Of a DNA stretch of 64,000 nt, positions 1-10,227 are shown in pieces. This stretch comes from Datura wrightii. Lineage: Eukaryota; Streptophyta; Magnoliopsida; Solanales; Solanaceae. Within the stretch, counting starts at the first letter, position 1; every line of letters starts with the position of its first letter. The translations under genes and the position numbers were made by a program. A model generated the notes under the pieces. That model was not told where the DNA came from. It made no database searches and saw nothing but the letters and a program-made list of their open reading frames with translations. The stretch lies in assembly GCA_035772735.1 (NCBI GenBank), contig JASDFA010000010.1:133117001-133181000 (forward strand), read 5' to 3'.

Positions 1-1314
1 TCTAGCCACTTTTCTTTCATATTAAGTAATTGGTGCTACCTCACATTGAAACTCATTCCTCTTGTTTCTTTTTTGGGCATACCCCTAAATGTAGACTTTT
101 GCCCACATCACATTTTATTTTTGTTACCCTTGCCCAAGTCTTTGGTTTTGAACCTATTTATTCTTTCATCACTAGCAATTAGGGAGGAATGGGTGCCAAA
201 GTCGAGGATTACATCGTATATAAGGCTTGTAATGTGGTTTTCAAGAAAAAGGCTTATAGCTCAAAAATTGATCAACAAGGATTGATGTTCATGGAGGTCA
301 TTTTGCAGTGAAGCGACTATCCAAAAAGAGTCTAAGGTCATTTTCCGAATGCAACTACACCTAGAATTTTGCCTTGAATCATATTTACGGCAGGTTCTAC
401 ATGATATGCTCACACAAGAATTAAGAAAAAAATTTATCACACAAGGCATCACACTCCAAAGAGTTCAACTATTCTCATGATCAATTTAAAGGCATGACTT
501 ATTGACAAGAAATTTTGAGTTTTGCACACTCATTTTGTGAATCAAAAAGCCAAACAAAGAATGTGTACATCATAAAAAAATACTCTCCCTTTTTTTATAT
601 TCATGTGCCTCTTTCTTCTCAAAAATTATTTTGCCATGCCACATAAAAGATTTTGGTGGTATCGCTCAAAATAAGTGCAACAAGGACTCAAAAGGATAAA
701 CTAAACTTGATATTTTTCCATTAAAAAAATTGCCTCTCAATCTATCAAGGGAAATTTCACTTGGTTCGACACCAAAAATAAATAAAAGAAAATTACTGTG
801 GTATGAAGAAATTCCTTGGAGTTTATTTACTATCTACTATCTACAAAGGCGATTTTACCATAGTGAGCAACAACGATTTTCCCTTAAGAATGTCATCACC
901 CAATTCATCATAGGGCCAAATCGTGCATCACTAACAAGTGGGTTACTTAGACTTTACCCTCAAATACAATTTCATTGAATTATAGTGCACCTAACTTATA
1001 GAATCTCATGACACAAGAATTTCTACCCATTTTGACAATTCAAAATCACCCACAGTTACCAACAAAACAATTTCATAATAGGCATGGAGAACACACAATA
1101 GGGAAATGGGGGAAATATGGGTAATGGAAAAATGAGAAGTTATCATGTTTTTTATTACTACACATATCATCAAGCATAAGGAAATAGAGATGAAAACCAA
1201 GAAACATACCAAATAAAGTGATTGGAAAGGAGAAGTTGAAATCTAAGCTCTTCACAAGAGAAATGGCTTTTGTATGAGATCTTGTGTAATGGAAGTAAAT
1301 GGAAGAGAAGATGA

Positions 1315-1322
1315 TTTTTATA
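1315..1322 (-). promoter_or_regulatory. Possible TATA box, minus strand
   Basis: TATAAAAA on the minus strand, about 180 bp downstream of the dyad-word array at 1500-1735. The same order, array then TATA box, is seen in the LTRs of B, E, F and G. The sequence downstream on that strand is CT-rich and leader-like. It could be a chance match in AT-rich DNA. Confidence 0.3.
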
Positions 1323-1499
1323 GGAGGAGGGTGAAAAGGTTGGGTGTGGAGTAAATGGTAGTAGTTGGGAGTAAAGCAATGGAGATAATAGTGTAGTGGT
1401 GCAGAAAATTAGGGTTTTGGGAAGTAGGGGAGGAGTTGAAAAGTCATGGTTTAGACCTAGGCCAGGTTGGTCAAATGGGTTGTTCAACTTTTAAAATTT

Positions 1500-1735
1500 A
1501 TCATAGCTGCACCTGCTTGGACCTGCGGTCGCAGATGGCAATCTGCTAACCGCAAGTCTAATGCAGATGGGTGTTAGACCGCCCAGTGCACTGCTTGGGA
1601 CCTGCATGCACATGTATGCTGTAGGTCCTCACATGTGTGACACAAATTTTACATTTTTGAAAATTTTATGGGAGGTATTCTACCTCTGAGATATGCTACA
1701 CCTGTGTACCGCAAGTCCCTGACTGTGGTTCGCAG
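1500..1735. repeat. Array of short dyad words (CTGCGG / CGCAGATG type)
   Basis: Many variants of the words ACCTGC, CTGCGGTCGCAGATG, CCGCAAGTC and TGCAGATGGG occur in about 235 bp. Several pair with each other as short inverted repeats. The same vocabulary occurs in the LTR of S at 2880-3007 and 17414-17500. Confidence 0.5.
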
Positions 1736-1813
1736 ATGAGGCACAAGGGATCATATTTTTCCCATGTCTTCTGGACCTTGTTTGTGCATGACCTACGCTT
1801 TGCAAGTTGGTCA

Positions 1814-1832
1814 TCCCTAGCAACCGACGCCA
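1814..1832 (-). other. Primer binding site of S, tRNA-Asp type, degenerate
   Basis: On the minus strand this reads TGGCGTCGGTTGCTAGGGA. It differs by a few substitutions and one extra base from the tRNA-Asp-type site TGGCGCCGTTGCCGGGGA seen intact in element B at 9069-9086. It fixes the orientation of S as minus and puts the 3' boundary of its 5' LTR a few bases to the right, near 1838. Confidence 0.6.
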
Positions 1833-1837
1833 TTTTT

Positions 1838-3007
1838 TAATAACTCTCAACACAACTCTCCCTTTTAAAAGAGGTGACTGCGATCGCTGTAAAAAAAAAT
1901 CCCAGTGAGTATTGACGTCAAAACCTATAGAGATTGAGAATAGATGATCCAAAAATTATAAATTAACTCAAACTAGATAGTGTCATGTTACCATAATGTA
2001 AATATTGGGGGAAAAAGAAGCATGTATCGAATTCAAATTGTAAAATAAAGCAAGGGAAAATCATTTGTTGCAATCAATAAGAGAGAACTAGGGATGTGAA
2101 ACTGATGGGATGTCACTAGATTGGGGTTGATTAAAATGATTTAAGCTCAATTATAGCATGTATAGCAGTGGCTAAGACTACACCCCATGTTTCTCAACCA
2201 AGGGGATGTGTTTACCTTGGGTTTTCCCAAACTCCAAAGCCAATCAACAAACTAACCAACAAGGCTTGAGGAAGGGTTAAGCTATTTCTAGCCATAACCC
2301 TTTACTGGACATGGGTCTTAACTATCTCCATCTCAAGCCCAAGCATCACACACCCAATTCCTCCTATTTGATCCTCACCCAAATCTCACTTCTCTCTCAA
2401 GCAAAATCAAGACAAAAAAAACTAAAGCAATGTTTGTAACCATTACTTTTTCATTTAAAACTCAAAGAAAACAATATGTCCATGCTTATTAATTGAATTT
2501 AAGAACAAATTATCAACACTCACTCAAGTTTAAATACCTATCATGCACATACCCTTAGCTAAGGATTTAGCTACTCATGAATAAGGAAAGAGAAATTATA
2601 CCCATAAGGAATTCCTATAACTTCATCATATTAAGTACTAAAATTAAGCTCAAAATATGCAACAATAGAGGTTTTTTCCCAATGAGAATTGAAGAAGAAG
2701 AAGTAATTGTACTCAACTTTCTATATCTATGAACTTCTCTCTACAAAATTCAATATGATATAATGTGTGAATATACAATTGGGGTACAAATCTACAAATT
2801 CCTTTTGCATAGCTTTCCAAAATTGCTCTTGAGAGCATCTCAGGTACATTTGTGCCAAAACTAGAAGATTTTTCCTTTGTCAGATTCCAGGTCACATGCA
2901 CGGCACATGCATTTTGCAAATGCCCATCTACAGCTCATAAATCCTCCAGCAGGTTTAGGCAGGGCCCTCTATATGTCAACTATGATAGCACCTGCATTCT
3001 GCAGATG
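1838..3007 (-). repeat. S 5' LTR, downstream part
   Basis: This is the part of the S LTR that lies left of the element A insertion; the other part is 17414-17683. Together they make about 1.44 kb, close to the 1559-bp solo LTR S2 at 34522-36080. S2 has the same architecture: a TTAGCTACTCAT stretch, GAAGAAGAAG tracts, a dyad-word array and the terminus CTCATCA. The word array lies at 2880-3007. Target duplications AGATG (3003-3007) and GGATG (17414-17418) flank A with one mismatch, so the two halves were once joined. The exact 3' LTR terminus near 1838 is uncertain. Confidence 0.55.
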
Positions 3008-3275
3008 TGTAATGCCATAGAAGCCCTAAGATCAAACCCGGGAGTTGAGACGGAGAAAACTGGAAATTCTGCACCAGATCACAAAACGGGTATCGTCCTT
3101 AGACCTGGCAAGGTATCGATGTCATGGTATCTTCCTTAGACTTTGAAAGTCTTGGGATGACTCTACCCACTTGAGTGTGATAGTTGGGACCACGTAAGCT
3201 CTATCGTGGTATATTGGTTATATGACGATTCTCCTATTGTTCCTCATAATTTCAGTTATGCATGTTTATCATTCA

Positions 3276-3344
<69 letters not shown>

Positions 3345-3999
3345 CTAAAGTAGGTTTGACCCAATGTTCAGTCTTTACTTATGATATTCAGTTTTTAACT
3401 TTGGGTCATTTGATTCAGACATGATATTCATTTATGATCAGATCATGATTGTAGAAAAATTAGCATGCCAACTTTAGTCTCAGAATCTTATCTTGATTAT
3501 GTTTTACATTATGCATGTTTAATGATTTTACTTGCTTAAGCGGTTTTACTTACCTCGCATACTTGGTACATTCCACGTACTGACAGCATACTGTTTGTTG
3601 TATCGTTTCATGATACAGGCCCCGATACTCAGACTCAGCCTTGTCCTTAGCCAGCCTTTTAGAGTTAGCATCCCACATCTTTTGATGAGTCCTCATCCCC
3701 CGAGGACCATGCTTTATCAGTTTTTCTTATGTATTCAGTATTAGACTTAGACAGTTAGTTGGGGTCTTGTCCCATCCACTTATCAATATTAGAGGTTTTT
3801 CAGACATAGAATGTGATCAACTTCAAATTTGTGTATATTTATGATGTTATGCTTATTTCAGACTTCCGCTAAGTTTATCATGTTGATCTTCCACTTTTAT
3901 GATTGAGTTAGATGTTATGTTCATGCCATGGGTCGACTTGGAGTCCCTCGGGGTTCCTTGTCCCGTGTATCGATCCGGGCCTATGTTCGGGTTGTGAAA
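3008..3999 (+). repeat. Element A 5' LTR, internally deleted
   Basis: It is 992 bp long against 2391 bp for the 3' copy. About 1.33 kb is missing after 3091, corresponding to roughly 15106-16440 of the 3' LTR. The lost segment contains the whole dyad-word array and leader-like sequence. The end reads GTTGTGAAA where TTGTGACA is expected. It contains a long TA microsatellite (3278-3341). Confidence 0.8.
3278..3341. repeat. (TA)n microsatellite
   Basis: About 32 uninterrupted TA units. The same site in the 3' LTR (16594-16623) has a shorter TA run followed by about 130 bp absent here, so the tract has changed length since insertion. Confidence 0.95.
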
Positions 4000-4003
4000 A
4001 ACT

Positions 4004-4015
4004 TGGTGTCAGAGC
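4004..4015 (+). other. Element A primer binding site (tRNA-iMet type)
   Basis: TGGTGTCAGAGC, one base from the TGGTATCAGAGC site of F and G that pairs with the 3' end of plant initiator tRNA-Met. It starts 4 nt after the 5' LTR. Confidence 0.8.
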
Positions 4016-4208
4016 AATAGGTTTGAAGTGTCCTAGGGTATTTGAAAGACATGTTAAGTAGAGTCTTCTTCATGGGTGTGAAGTGCGCCACACTTATGAC
4101 AAATATGCTACGAGACGCTTAGGAAATGTTCCCTTCTTTCATGACCTATATCATGTAGTGAACTGTCTCTTCATCCTTCTAACTAGTGTTATTCATGATT
4201 GCAGAATC

Positions 4209-7200
4209 ATGCCTCCCCGCAGACTAAACGGTAGATGGAATTTAAATGGAAATGGCCATGATGATGGTAATAGGGACGGGCATTAACAAGCCCCACCAGT
4301 CCAAGAGCACCATGCATCGGAGTCGGTTTCCCATTCTAAATTTTGGGCAGCCATTCAGATGCTAGCGTAGGCCTTGACCGCTCAGGTCAACCAGCAGGTA
4401 GTGGCGCATGTCCCGCATAATAGGAATACAGTGGCAGCACGAGTCAGATATCTCCTAAGGATGAACCCACCAGAGTTTCTCGGGTCCAAGGTGGATGAAG
4501 ATCCACATGAGTTTATCGATGAGATTGTAAAGATCACCCAGGTCATGGGGGTGAATGGAGTAGAGTGTGCTGATTTGGCCTCATATCAATTGAAGGGGGT
4601 CACACACATTTGGTTTAGATAATGGAAGGATAGTAGGGCAGCTGGAGTAGGCCATATCAGTTGAGAGGAGTTCCACGTTGCTTTTCTAGATCAGTTTTTC
4701 CCTCATGAGATGAGGGAGTTGAAGGTAGCCAAGTTCATGAACCTAAAGCAGGAGAAGATGATGGTGTAGGAGTATGCCCTAGAGTTCATGCGTCTGTCAA
4801 AGTAAGCCCTAGATTTAGTGGTTGATTAGAGGGCGTGAGTGAGTAGGTTTGTTCATGGGGTGACGGACTATTTAGACAAGGATTGCAGGACCGCTATTCT
4901 CTATTAGGATATGGATTTCCCTCGGATAGTATTATATGCCCAACAGATGGAGGTGGCGCATATGAGGGAGAGAGAGGCCAAGAAGGCCAGGACAGACAGC
5001 TATAGATTCTCTCAACCGAGGCCAGGTGGTGGGCACTGATAGTAGACCCACCAGAGATCTTCAACCCAGCATCTTCCGCAGTGAGTGTGCCATCCAGACC
5101 TAGGCATGACCAGAGAGGGCGGGCATCAGGCTCTAGGGGTCAAAGCAACAGGCCCACAGATTCTAGTATACCAGTTTGCCACAGGTGTGGTCGGGGGAAC
5201 AAGAGTCAATGTTTGGCGAGTACAGGTGCTTGCTTCAGGTGTGGGAAACCCGGACATATTCTCAGAGATTGCCCATCCGCTAGACAGAGCCATGATAGGG
5301 GTCGAGGCCCAGTTTCCAGTTCATCAGCTCCACCGCACGTCCAGCCCAGCAAGGGGCATCTACTAGCATAGGTGGCGGTCAGCGCCAAAACAAATTCTAT
5401 GCCTTAGCATCTCGCTAGGAGCAGGAGGTCTCCCCAAATGTAGTCACCGATATATTACGAGTTTTCCATCTTGATATATATGCTTTGTTAGATCCAGGGA
5501 CTTCCTTGTCTTTTGTGACACCTTATGTGGCTAGTAGTTTTGGTGTCAGTCCCGAAACCTTGTCAGAACCCTTCTCAGTCTCTATTCCAGTAGGTGATTC
5601 AGTTGTAGCTAGGCGGGTGTATAGAAGTTGCCGATTATAGTCCTTTAGAAAGTCACTTCAGCAGATCTAGTAGAGTTATCCATGATTAATTTTGATGTTA
5701 TTCTTGGCATGGATTGGCTATTCGCATGTTATGCCTTAATTAATTGTAGAACCCGCGTGGTAGAGTTCTGATTTCCGGGTGAGCCAGTCTTTGAATGGAA
5801 GGGTAGTTTAGTTGTGCCTGTAGGTCATTTCATTTCCTACCTCAAGGCCAGAAAGATGATTTTCAAGTTTTATGTGTACCATCTAGTTAGGGTTAAGAAT
5901 GCTATGTCCGATACCCCAACTATCTAGTAAGTTCCAGTAGTTCATGAGTATCTAGAAGTGTTCCCTGATGATCTACTGGGTATTCCTCCCGAGAGGAAAA
6001 TTGATTTTGGTATTGATCTTCTACCCAACGCACAACCTATATCTATTGCTCCCTACATAATGGCCCCAACCGAGCTAAAGGAGTTGAAAGATCAGTTGAA
6101 GGACCTTCTAGACAAGGGTTTCATCAGATCTAGAAAGTCTCCATGGGGTGCAGCTATTCTATTTGTCCGAAAGAAGGATAGTTCCCTTTGGATGTGCATT
6201 GACTATCGGTAATTGAACAAAGTCACTATCAAGAACAGGTATCCTTTCCCCAGGATTGACGACTTATTTGACTAACTTCAGGGTGCCAAGTGCTTTTCCA
6301 AGATAGATCTCAAATCTAGGAACCATTAGTTTAGGGTTCGAGAGAGTGACATTCCGAAAACAGCTTTCACAACTTGGTATGGTCACTATGAGTTTGTAGT
6401 TATGTCTTCTGGACTAACGAATGCTCCTGTTGCTTTTATGGATCTAATAAACAGGGTGTTCAAGCTGTATCTAGACATGTTCGTGATCATGTTCATTGAT
6501 GACATCCTTATATACTCTCGGAGCAAGGAGGAGCATGCCACTCATTTGAGGGTGGTGTTCAGACCTTGAAAGATCATCAACTGTATGCAAAATTCAGCAA
6601 ATGTGAGTTTTGGTTAAATTTTGTGACGTTCTTGAGTCATGTGGTGTCTAGTGAGGGTGTGCACGTAGACTTGCAGAAGATAGAGGCGGTGAAGAATTGG
6701 CCCAGACCAGTGAATCCTTCAGATATCAGGAGTTTCTTGGGCTTAGTTGGCTACTATCGGAGATTTGTTGAGGGGTTTTCATCTATTACAACACCGTTGA
6801 CTAAACTGACCCAGAAGAAGTTAAAGTTCCAATTGTCGGAGGCTTGTGAGAAGAGCTTTCAAGAGTTAAAGGCTCGACTCACCTCAGCACTGGTGTTGAA
6901 CCTACCCGAGAGCACGGATGGGTTTGTGGTTTATTGTGATGCTTCTGTGATTAGGCTTGGATGTGTATTGATGCAACACAGAAAGGTTATAGCTTATGCT
7001 TCTAGATAGCTAAAAGTACATGAAAATAATTACCCAACTCATGATCTTGAATTGGCAGCAGTTGTATTTACCTTGAAAATATGGAGACACTATTTGTACG
7101 GGGTCTATGTAGATGTGTTTACGGACCACAAAAGCCTACAATATGTGTTTATTCAGAAGGATCTCAATCTGCGTCAAAGGAGGTGTTTGGAGCTACTCAA

Positions 7201-7623
7201 GGATTATGATATGAGTGTCCTATACCACCCGAGCAAAGCTAATGTAGTAGCTGCGCTCTTAGTAGACTATCTATGGAGAGTGTGTCCCATGTACAAGAGG
7301 AGAAAAAGGAATTGGTGAAAGATGTGCATAGACTTGCACAGTTGGGAGTTCATTTGGTCGACTCGACAGATGGTGGAATAATTATTCAGAATGGGTCAGA
7401 ATCATCCTTGGTGACTGATGTAAAATCTAGACAAGATGAGGACCCTATCTTGGTGAAAGTGAAGGAAGATGTTCAAAATCAGAAGGTAGAGGTCTTTTCC
7501 AAAGGGGGAGATGGTGTGCTTCAATACCAGGGTCTCTTATGTGTTCCGGATATTGATGATTTGAGAGACCGGATGTTGCACGAGGCTCATGGATCCAGAT
7601 ATTCTATACATCCAGGTGCCACC
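4209..7623 (+). pseudogene. Element A gag-pol, first part (gag, protease, RT, RNase H, integrase start)
   Basis: Broken Ty3-gypsy polyprotein. The start MPPRRLNGRW is chosen by match to the same start in element C. Gag follows, then zinc knuckles near 5185-5275 (CHRCGRGNKSQC and CFRCGKPGHILRDC). The protease has DPGTSLSF near 5490, where the family has D-P-G rather than D-S-G. RT runs from about 5958 to 6560, with FIDDILIYS as the catalytic box near 6495. RNase H (about 6900-7260) keeps CDAS and TDHKSLQY. The integrase starts near 7560 and is cut by element B after 7623. Stops include TAA at 6210-6212, at a codon that is Gln in F. Integrase and tail continue at 13551. No function is expected. 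Confidence 0.85.
7619..7623 (+). repeat. Target site duplication of B, left copy
   Basis: CCACC. The identical copy is at 13551-13555, immediately after the 3' LTR of B. The exact match fixes both ends of B. Confidence 0.9.
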
Positions 7624-9062
7624 TGATCACGGGCAAAAATATATGCCCGAGATACGCTTTACGACTTAAATTAGTCTTGTTTATCTAAGATTATTGTATA
7701 CATTTTCATGTAATTTTAGATAAAGTAAAGATATGTGCTAACCAACATGATTAGCCTTTGTTTTGTTGGTTTTGATGACTTTTGAGCAACTAATCCATGA
7801 GTTGGTGAGGTAGAGGCTTGGAAACGAAATCAACACGCGAACGTCGGCAAAGTGGAGGCACAAAACAGCCCACCGACGCGTCGACAAGGTGCCACGGCAG
7901 GCAGGCCGCTCACAACAGCCCACCTGCACGTTGGCAACGTGCCACGGCAGGTGGCCTCCGTGACCAAGGGCTGCCAACGCGCTGCCCAAGCAACGTGACA
8001 CGCTGCCAATGCGGCAGGGTGCTGCCCGGGCCGATTTCGGGTGATTTCCAGAGGGCCTCCACGTCCGTAGCGTGTCACGGAGGCCGTGCTCCGCGATGCA
8101 CTCCGTGACACGTTGCTTGTTATTCCAGGAAAGAGTCCTACTACTATAAATAGCACACTTTGGTTTATTTTTCAGGAATTCAGACTTTGTGGAGCAAGGA
8201 CATGGGTGACAGGCAGTTGAGGGACGAAATAGCTAAGGGTTTTTCTCTCTTTCTTTCTTCTTTCAATCAATTGTTTGTATGATTAACACTTGTTTTAGGA
8301 TGATTAATCCACAAATAAGTGGCTAATTCTCTTCCTTGCTGAGGTTATGAACAATGGTGATGAATTTTGAATATTGAATTGTATGGTTTTTCATCTTCTT
8401 TTTCCATGTTGTTCTATTAATTCTTGTTTCTACTGCATTAGTGTGTGGCCGACATTAATGTACATCTAAAAAGTTCAATTTCACTCGAGAGAGCACGAAA
8501 TTGGAAAGTTGTGAATTAATAGGGTATTGTTCTTTACTTGATTTGGGAAAATTGGGTTTTGATGTGCTTTCCTGATAGAAATATACTTGAAAGCCGTATT
8601 AGTCAATTTAGGAACCGGAATTGTATTGCTAGGTGAGAAATTGCATTTGATCACAGAAATGTAGACGGATGGTTTATGATTCTTAAGTGACATTAAATAC
8701 GAGAGTTTTAATCTCTAGGCTAATGTTCTTGGCTAGCAACAGGAAGAGAAGAATAACCAAATTATGATTATAATCAAGTTCATTACTTGTTCTTAACCTT
8801 GGCATGCTCATATCCATAGTTTCAATTCAAAGTAGATAGTTGTTAATAGTTTTAGTATCTAATTTATAAACAAATTATTTAACTTTTGGTTACTTTGTTG
8901 TCAGCATATTTAGACGTAAGATAGAATATAGTATACTTGAGCAATTTTTACTTATCCAGAGTCTCCTTGGTTCGATACTTGGCTTACTTAAGCCACTTAC
9001 TACTTGTTTGACCACGTGCACTTGCATGTCGGTTTTTAACCATATACCAAAACCTCCAAACA
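7624..9062 (+). repeat. Element B 5' LTR
   Basis: 1439 bp. It contains a GC-rich array at about 7850-8120 built from words such as GTGCCACGGCAG and CGTGACACGCTGCCA, an inverted pair CGTGTCACGGAG / CTCCGTGACACG, and then TATAAATAG (8145-8153). The rest is AT-rich. It ends CCAAACA just before the primer site. Confidence 0.9.
8068..8153 (+). promoter_or_regulatory. Element B promoter module with TATA box
   Basis: AGCGTGTCACGGAGG (8069-8083), CTCCGCGATG (8090-8099) and CTCCGTGACACGTTGC (8101-8116) lead to TATAAA at 8145-8150. The two outer blocks are inverted copies of each other. GACACGT contains the ACGT core recognised by plant bZIP factors, as in ABA-response elements. The same blocks occur in the same order and orientation in element F (58021-58096, minus). 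In the 3' LTR of B the TATA box has changed to ATAAATA. Confidence 0.7.
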
Positions 9063-9068
9063 AGTTTT

Positions 9069-9086
9069 TGGCGCCGTTGCCGGGGA
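9069..9086 (+). other. Element B primer binding site (tRNA-Asp type)
   Basis: TGGCGCCGTTGCCGGGGA, the site typical of Athila/Tat-lineage Ty3-gypsy elements and complementary to the 3' end of plant tRNA-Asp. It begins 6 nt after the LTR terminus. Confidence 0.9.
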
Positions 9087-9222
9087 GACTTGGCAATAGG
9101 TGAATTTGTTTTAAGTGTAATTTACTGTATTCTTATTTTTCTCAAGTGCTGACAACTTAGTCTTAGTGTTTGTTTTAATTCTTTTGCATTTTACTTTTTC
9201 TTTTTCGAATACCCTTATTGAC

Positions 9223-10170
9223 ATGACATCATGGAATATAAATGGTTTCAATGGTGGATACTCATATTTTAGTGAATCTTGTCTGAATTGCGGAGGACAC
9301 CACTTGTGGCAACACTGTAACACGTGCAATATATGTGGTGGTCAAGATGGTCATTGGGATGGCTGTCCGAATGCATATTCCCCTCCCCCAAGCCCCTACT
9401 ATGATCCTTCTGTTGTTTTTTCTGAGTATAGGCATGCTGAAAATGAGGACTTGGGACGCCAAGATTGAATAGAAGACATGCTGAGACAACTCTTGGAGTA
9501 ATCAGAAGCAATGAAGGAGGCGATGGCAGTATTGAGAATTCAGCAAGAAGAGAATGCAGAGGCTCTAGAAAGGATGAGCATCAAATTCACGGAGATGATC
9601 GCTGAAGCTGAAGCTTGTGATAAATTGCAGGTAACAACTTTAGCCGATATTCAAGAGGAACTACAAGAGGACGACAAGGGTGAATTTTTGGATGAAGCCC
9701 AACAATTAGAATCTCTTGAGTGTCCCCGTGAAGGGCTCACACTTATGGAAAATCCATTCATGGAAGAAGAGATAGAGTACCCCCCATTTGACATTAATGA
9801 AGAGATAGATGTCGATGCTGAGAAGGAGTATACAAGTAAGGAGGTCAAGCAAAATGCAGTTTCAGAGTTGAGGTGTATTGGACCACACTCTACGCATTTT
9901 TCGACGTTAAATTTGGTTGACAACATAGAAAGAGAGTCTTCCAAGCTTATAGAGAAATGTCTAGAGGAGGACCAAGCACCATATATTTTGAAATTTGCCA
10001 ACGCGGAGAGACAAAATGACTTCGCTTACTTGAGGGCCAATAAAGTAAAAAGGCAACACCTACTGTTTGGTCCTTACAATTTTTCACCACCACCCCTGGA
10101 GCATAAGAGGAAATTAGAGAAGAAATTAGGGGTGAGATTCATATCCTCAAGGTGGAGGAAAAAGTGGTGA
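9223..10170 (+). pseudogene. Element B gag-like ORF, two in-frame stops
   Basis: Starting at MTSWNINGFNGG (9223), one frame runs to TGA at 10168-10170, interrupted by TGA at 9466-9468 and TAA at 9499-9501. It would be about 315 residues. The N-terminus carries Cys-His clusters, CLNCGGHHLWQHC and CNICGGQDGHWDGC, at about residues 21-49. They resemble zinc knuckles but are spaced differently from the CX2CX4HX4C knuckle of the Tekay copies. The middle is acidic and Gln/Glu-rich, and the C-terminus is basic (RWRKKW). No protease or pol motif follows. I take it as a gag-like protein of a non-autonomous element because of its position after the tRNA-Asp primer site. An unrelated small nucleic-acid-binding protein is possible. 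Confidence 0.6.
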
Positions 10171-10178
10171 AACTTGAT

Positions 10179-10227
10179 ACGTCGTGCCGCGACGTAAAAT
10201 TAGGCGCTGCTTGGGAGGCAACCCAAG
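10179..10227 (+). other. Twin hairpins after the B coding region
   Basis: Two perfect stems in tandem. 10179-10195 is ACGTCG / CGACGT around loop TGCCG. 10210-10227 is CTTGGG / CCCAAG around loop AGGCAA. They start 8 nt after the gag-like stop codon. The second is exactly repeated after the pol stop of Athila-like D (31011-31028), with a shorter version at 30928-30941. Confidence 0.75.

Larger units (their letters stand above)
1..1812 (-). other. Non-coding sequence left of the S primer site
   Basis: No supported gene. Read on the minus strand, this lies downstream of the degenerate tRNA-Asp primer site of element S, so it is probably leader or internal sequence of S or of another repeat inside it. 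It holds a dyad-word array (1500-1735), a TATAAAAA on the minus strand (1315-1322) and AT-rich sequence with short shadow ORFs that show no recognisable domain. A degenerate relative of the 12-mer GAAGTCTGAGTA, which recurs in B and D, is seen on the minus strand near 945-960. An LTR of a further minus-strand element is an alternative reading, because an array followed by a TATA box is LTR-like here. Confidence 0.4.

Noticed and set aside
1..1812. Host gene at the left end
   Set aside because: No ORF with a recognisable domain. Primer site, LTR and arrays point to repeat sequence.
3206..3424. ORF with a long Ile-Tyr run
   Set aside because: It is a translation of the TA microsatellite.
7818..8156. 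GC-rich ORFs on both strands, repeated at 12340-12697
   Set aside because: They fall in the word array of the B LTRs, are open on both strands because of composition and lack of stops, and have no domain.
9069..9086. tRNA gene fragment
   Set aside because: It pairs with the 3' end of tRNA-Asp and sits right after an LTR, so it is a primer binding site. The same applies to the iMet-type sites.
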